Positions 34,515 through 39,377 of a stretch of DNA of 39,377 nucleotides are shown one piece after another (position 1 is the first letter of the stretch; each line of letters starts with the position of its first letter). The translations under genes and the position numbers were made by a program. The stretch lies in NCBI GenBank assembly GCA_000517005.1, contig KI911965.1, positions 331,572 through 370,948 on the forward strand. Reading direction: 5' to 3'. This stretch comes from Microvirga lupini (GTDB lineage Bacteria > Pseudomonadota > Alphaproteobacteria > Rhizobiales > Beijerinckiaceae). The notes below the pieces were generated by a model. That model had not been told where the DNA came from, made no database searches, and saw only the letters and a program-made list of their open reading frames with translations.

Positions 34515-35441
34515 CTAGACCTGCCGCTCGACGACGAAGCGCACGGCCTCGCGCAGAATCTGCGCCTGCGGGCCGAAATCATCGAGAGCGCTTTCCGCCT
34601 GCTCCACAAGCTGCCGGCATTCGCGGCGGGCGCCGTCCATGCCGAGCAGATCGACGAGAGTGGCCTTGCCCTTTTCCCGGTCCTTGCCCGTACGCTTGCC
34701 CAGCGCTTCGGCCGATGCCTCGCGGTCGAGGATGTCGTCCGCGACCTGAAAGGCCGCCCCGAGGGCGCGTCCGTATTCGACCAGCTTGCGGCGCGCCGCT
34801 GCATCGGCCTGTCCCACGATGGCACCCGCCTCGACCGAGAAGGTGAGGATCGCCCCCGTCTTCATCATCTGGAGCAGCCGCACATTGGCCTCTCCCATCT
34901 CGGCCGGTCCGTAGCGTCCCTCTGCCGACAGGTCGAGCAGCTGGCCACCCACCATCCCGCCGAGGCCCGAGGCGCGGGCAAGACCGAGAACGAGATCGGA
35001 GCGGACGGCGGGATCGGACGCCGTCGCCGGATCGGCGAGAACCTCGAAAGCGAGCGTCTGGAGTGCGTCCCCGACGAGAATGGCAGTCGCCTCGTCATAG
35101 GCCTTGTGCACGGTGGGCTTCCCCCGGCGCAGGTCGTCGTCGTCCATGGACGGCAGGTCGTCGTGGACCAGCGAGTAGCAGTGGAGAAGCTCGACGGCAC
35201 AGCCTGCCCGCAGCGGCCCCTGCCCCTCCGCACCGACGAGGCGGGCTGCCTCGATGGTCAGGAAAGGCCGTAGGCGCTTGCCGCCTCCCAGGACCGCATG
35301 ACGCATAGCGGCCATGAGTCTGGGCGGCCGGGCAAGCTCGCCGGGAGCGGCTTTGTCTGATAGCAAGGCTTCGAGACTTGCTTCGACAACCCTCGCGGCG
35401 TCAGGGAGCCGCGTCGTGAAAGTGCTGGTGGATGGCGCCAT
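34515..35441 (-). CDS. ispA: Farnesyl/geranylgeranyl diphosphate synthase (polyprenyl synthetase)
   Basis: This 308-residue trans-prenyltransferase condenses isopentenyl and allylic diphosphates. The first Asp-rich motif is DDLPSMDDDDLRRG near residue 90; the DDxxxxD spacing is that of bacterial FPP synthases. The second is QVADDILD near 230. KRLRPFLTIEAARL and the ending RFVVERQV complete the fold. The conserved N-terminus (MAPSTSTFTTRLPDAARVVE) supports ATG 35441; a longer frame upstream overlaps mtgA and lacks homology. It supplies prenyl chains downstream of IspG. The product length cannot be read exactly from sequence. Confidence 0.93.
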   Translation of the reverse strand: MAPSTSTFTTRLPDAARVVEASLEALLSDKAAPGELARPPRLMAAMRHAVLGGGKRLRPFLTIEAARLVGAEGQGPLRAGCAVELLHCYSLVHDDLPSMDDDDLRRGKPTVHKAYDEATAILVGDALQTLAFEVLADPATASDPAVRSDLVLGLARASGLGGMVGGQLLDLSAEGRYGPAEMGEANVRLLQMMKTGAILTFSVEAGAIVGQADAAARRKLVEYGRALGAAFQVADDILDREASAEALGKRTGKDREKGKATLVDLLGMDGARRECRQLVEQAESALDDFGPQAQILREAVRFVVERQV

Positions 35442-35514
35442 GACGAGCCTGAATACGGACGGAGCTGCCGCTCCGTCCGAGGGGAATGCCGGTGAACGAT
35501 GGAAGCCGAAATGG

Positions 35515-36231
35515 ATGCTGCGGTCGGGACATCCGCGGGAGCCGATGACCGTCGCCCGCTTTTTTCGCCGCCTCGTCCAGATTGGCCTTGGTCTCATTCT
35601 CTTATGGGTCGGCGCGGTCTTTTGGCTAGGCCTTTTGTACTGGGTCGTGCCGCCGGTCTCGACCCTGATGATCGGCCGCTGGCTCACCCTGCAGCCCGTG
35701 GAGCGGGACTTCGTCAGGCTCGACGAGATTTCGCCCAATCTGCCCCTCGTGGTCATGACGGCTGAGGACAGCCGCTTCTGCGATCATCACGGCGTCGATT
35801 GGGATGCCCTCTGGGACGTGGTGGAAGCGGCCGACGAGGACGGACCATCCCGCGGCGCCTCGACCATCCCTATGCAGGTAGCCAAGAACCTCTTCCTGTG
35901 GCCGAGCCGCTCCTATGTCCGCAAGGGGCTCGAGATCCCGGTCGCGCTCTATCTCGACCTGATCTGGTCGAAGCGCCAGATGATGGAGGTCTATCTCAAT
36001 GTCGCCGAATGGGGCGAAGGGATCTTCGGAGCCGAGGCGGCGGCCCAAAAGTATTTCCGCAAGTCGGCCAAGAACCTGACCCGCCAGGAGGCTGCCCTTC
36101 TGGCGCGGGCCCTGCCCAATCCTTTGGTCCGCAACCCGGCTCGCCCTCGACCCGGCCATCGGGCCCTGGCAGGACAGCTGCAGGCCCGCATGGTGAGAGC
36201 GGCCCCCTTCAGCGACTGCCTGAAGCCTTAG
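35515..36231 (+). CDS. mtgA: Monofunctional biosynthetic peptidoglycan transglycosylase
   Basis: This 238-residue GT51 enzyme polymerises lipid II into glycan strands at the inner membrane. A single N-terminal membrane helix (IGLGLILLWVGAVFWLGLLYW) is followed by the GT51 motifs: catalytic Glu in MTAEDSRFCDHHGVDWD, the second catalytic region RGASTIPMQVAKNLFLW and MMEVYLNVAEWGEGIFGAE, then AALLARALPNPL. No penicillin-binding transpeptidase domain is present. ATG 35515 (GGAAG 7 bases upstream) is preferred; ATG 35545 and 35440 are alternatives, the last overlapping the ispA start. It diverges from ispA, so their promoters share the roughly 70 bases between. Confidence 0.93.
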   Translation: MLRSGHPREPMTVARFFRRLVQIGLGLILLWVGAVFWLGLLYWVVPPVSTLMIGRWLTLQPVERDFVRLDEISPNLPLVVMTAEDSRFCDHHGVDWDALWDVVEAADEDGPSRGASTIPMQVAKNLFLWPSRSYVRKGLEIPVALYLDLIWSKRQMMEVYLNVAEWGEGIFGAEAAAQKYFRKSAKNLTRQEAALLARALPNPLVRNPARPRPGHRALAGQLQARMVRAAPFSDCLKP

Positions 36232-36383
36232 GAGTCTCCCTGCGGCAATGAAAAACCCTCAGATTGCGTCAAAGGGCTAGATATTTGCCCGAAGACCTTG
36301 TATGAGGCGCAACCTCATCAAGTTTGAGATGTGAGCGTTCCCCGGTTGAGCGGGCGCTCCGCTATTTTAACCGGAGACGAGAA

Positions 36384-36569
36384 ATGGCCGTTCCAAAAAG
36401 AAAAACGTCGCCTTCGCGGCGCGGAATGCGTCGCTCCGCGGATGCCTTGAAGGCCCCGACCTACATCGAGGACAAGGATTCCGGCGAGCTGCGCCGTCCT
36501 CACCATATCGACCTGAAGACCGGCATGTACCGTGGCCGTCAGGTCCTGAAGGTGAAGACCGAAGCGTAA
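36384..36569 (+). CDS. rpmF: 50S ribosomal protein L32
   Basis: This 61-residue ribosomal protein starts [20 protein letters not shown] and continues with [20 protein letters not shown]. It lacks the CxxC zinc-finger pair found in some L32 forms, as usual in alphaproteobacteria. ATG 36384 has GGAGACGAGAA upstream. An intrinsic terminator follows 25 bases after the stop. It is a single-gene unit; in many alphaproteobacteria rpmF lies next to mtgA, as here. Confidence 0.97.
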   Translation: MAVPKRKTSPSRRGMRRSADALKAPTYIEDKDSGELRRPHHIDLKTGMYRGRQVLKVKTEA

Positions 36570-36593
36570 TCTGACGCGGCATGCGTAGATCCG

Positions 36594-36621
36594 AACCGGC
36601 GCCTCGAGCGCCGGTTTTTTT
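36594..36621 (+). terminator. Intrinsic terminator of rpmF
   Basis: AACCGGCGC (36594-36602) pairs with GCGCCGGTT (36608-36616) around CTCGA, followed by a run of T to 36621. It begins 25 bases after the rpmF stop. Confidence 0.92.
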
Positions 36622-36631
36622 ATGCACCAGA

Positions 36632-36739
36632 GCATCGGACCCAAAAGTGGATTTGCACTTTTGGGGTCTCTCCGATGCTCATTTTTTAACAGCGCATCGT
36701 TCGAACGGAAAACCGGACCCACTTTTCCGCACGATGCGC
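36632..36739. repeat. Composite dispersed repeat, second copy
   Basis: GCATCGGACCCAAAAGTGG with the inverted CACTTTTGGGGTC...CCGATGC forms one palindrome (36632-36678). GCGCATCGTTCG...CGGACCCACTTTTCC, ending in CGCACGATGCGC (to 36739), forms a second. The same modules occur at 10772-10941 in a different order. Located between rpmF and the PAS-EAL gene; no gene is evident in 36622-36885. Confidence 0.75.
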
Positions 36740-36885
36740 CCCAAACACTCTGATTTTCCATTGCTTTTTACCCTTCCTTAAGCCTGAAGGTCGATCCTGC
36801 ATCCTTGGGTTTCCAGGGTTTCGGTCGGGCTTGCGAGAGGCGCCTTCAGCCATCCCCGATCCGGCGTGTTTCGAGGGTGGGTGTG

Positions 36886-38523
36886 ATGGCGATGAAGGGG
36901 CAGGGCCGGACAGGGCTTTTCAGGGGCGTATCCCGACCGCCGCGCCAACGCCGAGCCTCGCAGACCTCCCGCTCTCCTGTGACAGGTGTCATCTATGCCT
37001 GGGACATGGTGTCCGACACCCTGACCTGGGGCCCCGGCGCTGCCGAGGCATTCGGACTGCCGTCGAGGGATCTGCCGAAGACCGGCCAAGCCTTCTCTCA
37101 ACTGGTCGAGCCCGGCTACGGCCTGTCCCGTCAGGATACCATCGGTGCGGCGGAGGGCCTGGGCGGCGCTTACGAGACCCGGTATGCCCTGCGTTTCGAG
37201 CCGGACCGGGTGGTGATGGTCGAGGATGCGGGCCGCTGGCAGCCGGATGTTCAGGGACGCCCGGCCTTCACCCGCGGTCAGCTGCGGCTCGACCCCGTCT
37301 CAGGCGCGCGGGATCTGCTGCCTGTCGTGCTGAAACAGCGCTCGGAGCTTCTGTGCAGCATCCAGAACGGCATCAATGAAGCCTTGAGGGCCTCCCAGAC
37401 CTGCACCCTGATCGTCGGCGTGCTCGACACTGACGAGGCCGATTCCATGGCGGACATCGCCCGGAAGCTGCGCCCGATGATGCGCCGCCACGACTGCTTC
37501 ACAGTTCTAGGGTCCCACCGCTTCGCCCTGACCCTGACCTGCTGCCCCGCCTCGGATGCTTCGAGCGCCATGAGGCGGCTTGCCGGGCTCATGAAGGATC
37601 TCCCGACTGCGTCCACTCTTCACCTGGGGGCGGCCTGCGCCCCGGATCACACCTTCAAGGCCACCAAGCTGCTGCGCTTTGCCGAGCAGGCCCTGGCCTT
37701 AGGCCTCGAGCGTGGGGAAGCCTGCAAGCTTTACGATGCACGTCCGAAGGCTCCGTCCCCGGCTGCCGAGCAGGCATCATTCGATTGGGTCGCCGCCCTC
37801 AACAGCCGCAGCCTGACCCTTGCCTGCCAACCGATGGTGGAGGCTCAAAGCCGTGCCCCGGCCCTGATGCAGGCCTGTGCCTCCCTCACACGCTCCGATG
37901 ACGACCCGATCCTGCTCGGCCCAGTGCCGAGGCTGAAGGAGGCGAACCTCGCCCTTCTCGTCGACGGACGCATGCTCGAACTGGCGGCCGATCATCTGAA
38001 CGATCATCCTACTGCCCGTCTGGCGCTGCCGATCTCAGCCAAAACCCTGCAGGATGCCGAATGGCTGCCCATGCTGGCGGCTCATCTCGGCGCCCGCCCC
38101 GGCATCGAATCGCGGCTCGTCATCGAGGTTCCCGAGGCTGCCCTGGCCGAATGCCGGAAGATTCTCGGCCGCCTCCATGCCATGAAGGCTCTAGGCATCG
38201 GGCTTTCCCTCACCGGCTTCGGGGCAGGTTATGTTTCGCCGGGCCAGTTGCGGATGCTGCCTGTCGACCTTCTCAAGATCGATGGCGTCTTCATCCAGCC
38301 GCTCAAGCGCTCGACCGATGACCGCCTCGCCGTCAGAACCCTGATCGACCGGGCCCAGCACCTCGGCATCGCCACAGCGGCGGAATGGGTGGACGACGAG
38401 TCTACCGCCCGTCTGCTCGCAGCCTGGGGCGTGGATTATCTGCAGGGCAGATTGTTCGGCGAGCCTGAGACCGTGCTGCAGCCCTCGACACTGCATCAGA
38501 TGCTGAAGAAGGCGCGGGGCTGA
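36886..38523 (+). CDS. PAS-GGDEF-EAL protein with degenerate catalytic motifs
   Basis: This 545-residue protein has three domains. A PAS-like sensor (about residues 30-140, VTGVIYAWDMVSDTLTWGPG) is followed by a GGDEF-like domain (about 150-295) whose GG(D/E)EF site reads GSHRF near 208. An EAL-like domain (about 298-540) lacks the EAL glutamate motif and reads TGFGAGY near 443 where DDFGxGY is normal. IEVPE, LLKIDGVFI and a Glu in AEWVDDE are kept. Both enzyme sites are thus degenerate. This suggests a c-di-GMP receptor or protein-interaction module rather than an active cyclase/phosphodiesterase. ATG 36886 (GAGGGTGGGTGTG upstream) is chosen. No membrane segment. It converges on phaR. Confidence 0.85.
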   Translation: MAMKGQGRTGLFRGVSRPPRQRRASQTSRSPVTGVIYAWDMVSDTLTWGPGAAEAFGLPSRDLPKTGQAFSQLVEPGYGLSRQDTIGAAEGLGGAYETRYALRFEPDRVVMVEDAGRWQPDVQGRPAFTRGQLRLDPVSGARDLLPVVLKQRSELLCSIQNGINEALRASQTCTLIVGVLDTDEADSMADIARKLRPMMRRHDCFTVLGSHRFALTLTCCPASDASSAMRRLAGLMKDLPTASTLHLGAACAPDHTFKATKLLRFAEQALALGLERGEACKLYDARPKAPSPAAEQASFDWVAALNSRSLTLACQPMVEAQSRAPALMQACASLTRSDDDPILLGPVPRLKEANLALLVDGRMLELAADHLNDHPTARLALPISAKTLQDAEWLPMLAAHLGARPGIESRLVIEVPEAALAECRKILGRLHAMKALGIGLSLTGFGAGYVSPGQLRMLPVDLLKIDGVFIQPLKRSTDDRLAVRTLIDRAQHLGIATAAEWVDDESTARLLAAWGVDYLQGRLFGEPETVLQPSTLHQMLKKARG

Positions 38524-38544
38524 CGCTCGGAGCGAGTTGCAGAG

Positions 38545-39120
38545 TTACTTGCTCGCCAGCTTGTCGAGTTTGGCCTGCATGTCGGCCATCTGCTGCTTCA
38601 GGCTGTCGAGGTCGTTCGTCTCCTCGCCCTTCGCAGCCGGCTTCGCCTCGGGCGCGCCCGACGGGGCCTGAGGGAAGGGCGAGAACATCCGCATGGCTTC
38701 CGTGAAGAAGCCCATATTCTTGCGCACCTGCTCCTCCATGGCCTGGAAGGCCGAAGGGCCGAAGGCTTGCGCCATCTGCTCCCGGAGCTTCTGCTGCTCC
38801 TGGGACAGGTTGTTCATGGAGAATTCGAGATAGCTCGGCACCAGGGCCTGCATGCTGTCGCCGTAAAAGCGGATCAGCTGGCGGAGCACCGTGACGGGCA
38901 AGAGGTTAGGCCCTTCTTTGTTCTCCTGTTCGAAGATGATCTGCGCCAGGACCGAGCGAGTGATCTCCTCGCCGGATTTCGCGTCATAGACCACGAAATC
39001 CTCGCCCTTGCGCACCATGCCGGCCAGGTCTTCCAACGTCACGTAGGTCGAGGTACCCGTATGGTAGAGACGGCGGTTGGCATATTTCTTGATGACAGTC
39101 GGTTGTTTGTCCGTCGCCAT
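38545..39120 (-). CDS. phaR: Polyhydroxyalkanoate synthesis repressor PhaR
   Basis: This 191-residue regulator binds DNA and PHA granules and represses PHA genes, including phasin genes. The N-terminal DNA-binding domain is TVIKKYANRRLYHTGTSTYV near residues 8-27. Next is the PHB-accumulation-regulator domain LLPVTVLRQLIRFYGDSMQA, and the C-terminus is a coiled-coil Gln/Lys segment (LKQQMADMQAKLDKLASK). ATG 39120 is the conserved start; ATG 39168 would add 16 unconserved residues. It is divergent from the phaA-like gene starting at 39354, the classical alphaproteobacterial PHA regulator/biosynthesis pairing. Confidence 0.95.
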   Translation of the reverse strand: MATDKQPTVIKKYANRRLYHTGTSTYVTLEDLAGMVRKGEDFVVYDAKSGEEITRSVLAQIIFEQENKEGPNLLPVTVLRQLIRFYGDSMQALVPSYLEFSMNNLSQEQQKLREQMAQAFGPSAFQAMEEQVRKNMGFFTEAMRMFSPFPQAPSGAPEAKPAAKGEETNDLDSLKQQMADMQAKLDKLASK

Positions 39121-39353
39121 GTTGCCCGATACGCTCCCGGGAGATCCACCGTGCCCGACATCCTTCATCCCGATCCGCGGGATGCCGGCACTTAATGATT
39201 ATAAGTCTTATGCCGGACGATCAAAGCGCCAAAAGTCTAAGGCGCCTCAGGGCTGGGTTGCGCGCTCGATCCTTGACATCCCAGCCTCTGGGGATTTGAT
39301 CGGGGAAGCCCTACATTCATTTCAACATCACATCATCAGCACAGGAGAGAGGC
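39121..39353. promoter_or_regulatory. Divergent phaR/phaA control region
   Basis: This 233-base interval holds both promoters. It carries the direct repeat ATGCCGG at 39182-39188 and 39210-39216. An inverted GCGCC / GGCGC pair lies at 39226-39230 and 39241-39245. Either could be a PhaR operator; autoregulation by PhaR is known in other bacteria. Confidence 0.35.
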
Positions 39354-39377
39354 ATGGCCCGAGACAGCATCGTCATC
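39354..39377 (+). CDS. phaA: Start of probable acetyl-CoA acetyltransferase (partial)
   Basis: Only eight codons (MARDSIVI) fall in the window, after a strong ACAGGAGAGAGGC ribosome-binding site. The position divergent from phaR and the thiolase-like start suggest phaA, the first step of polyhydroxybutyrate synthesis. The gene runs off the right edge, so the assignment rests on context. Confidence 0.5.

Overview
The window is 39.4 kb of high-GC (visibly about 63-65 %) alphaproteobacterial chromosome. Gene content and order point to Hyphomicrobiales (Rhizobiales), probably a Methylobacteriaceae-type genome such as Microvirga. This rests on the cyanide-insensitive type bd oxidase with a DUF2474 partner, PhaR divergent from a phaA-like start, the Zur/IspG/Kup/IspA/MtgA/L32 housekeeping mix, and many dispersed palindromic intergenic repeats. 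The taxonomic call is inference. No phage, integrase, transposase, CRISPR array, tRNA or rRNA gene was seen.

Layout. 0-3.5 kb: a PfkB-type sugar kinase converges on prfC (release factor 3). A repeat cluster with a 19-bp perfect hairpin lies between them. Right of prfC is a tiny plus-strand transcription unit: a ribosome-binding site fully complementary to the 16S rRNA tail, a 24-codon ORF and an intrinsic terminator. 3.5-10.6 kb: a minus-strand operon, otsA (membrane-anchored) - otsB - GH15 glucoamylase/trehalase - glk - AstE/AspA-like zinc deacylase. It could make trehalose, split it and rephosphorylate the glucose. 11-15.4 kb: a type I secretion ABC exporter and its HlyD adaptor, divergent from a bitopic coiled-coil protein gene that carries an in-frame TAG just inside its membrane segment. 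15.4-19.4 kb: cydA-cydB plus a 43-residue DUF2474 protein, preceded by an MBL-fold hydrolase and a small membrane protein.

19.7-24.7 kb: an ABC importer operon (ATPase, binding protein, two permeases) ending in an endonuclease/exonuclease/phosphatase-family gene. A Pho-box-like site lies upstream, suggesting uptake and breakdown of an organic phosphate ester. 24.7-27 kb: a small secreted Cys protein, a type IB topoisomerase and a SemiSWEET sugar transporter. 27.1-29.6 kb: a frameshifted glycosyltransferase, an intact ETF-beta-type methyltransferase and a broken zur gene with one stop and two frameshifts. 29.7-36.6 kb: ispG, kup, a GNAT acetyltransferase, a nitroreductase, ispA, mtgA and rpmF. 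36.9-39.4 kb: a PAS-GGDEF-EAL protein with degenerate catalytic motifs, phaR, and the first codons of a probable phaA.

The most notable observations are the receptor-like membrane OtsA inside a complete trehalose cycle operon, the mini-gene next to prfC, the nonsense-interrupted protein beside the secretion system, the cluster of single-base deletions that breaks zur and a glycosyltransferase, and the all-degenerate PAS-GGDEF-EAL protein. None of these can be called undescribed without database searches.
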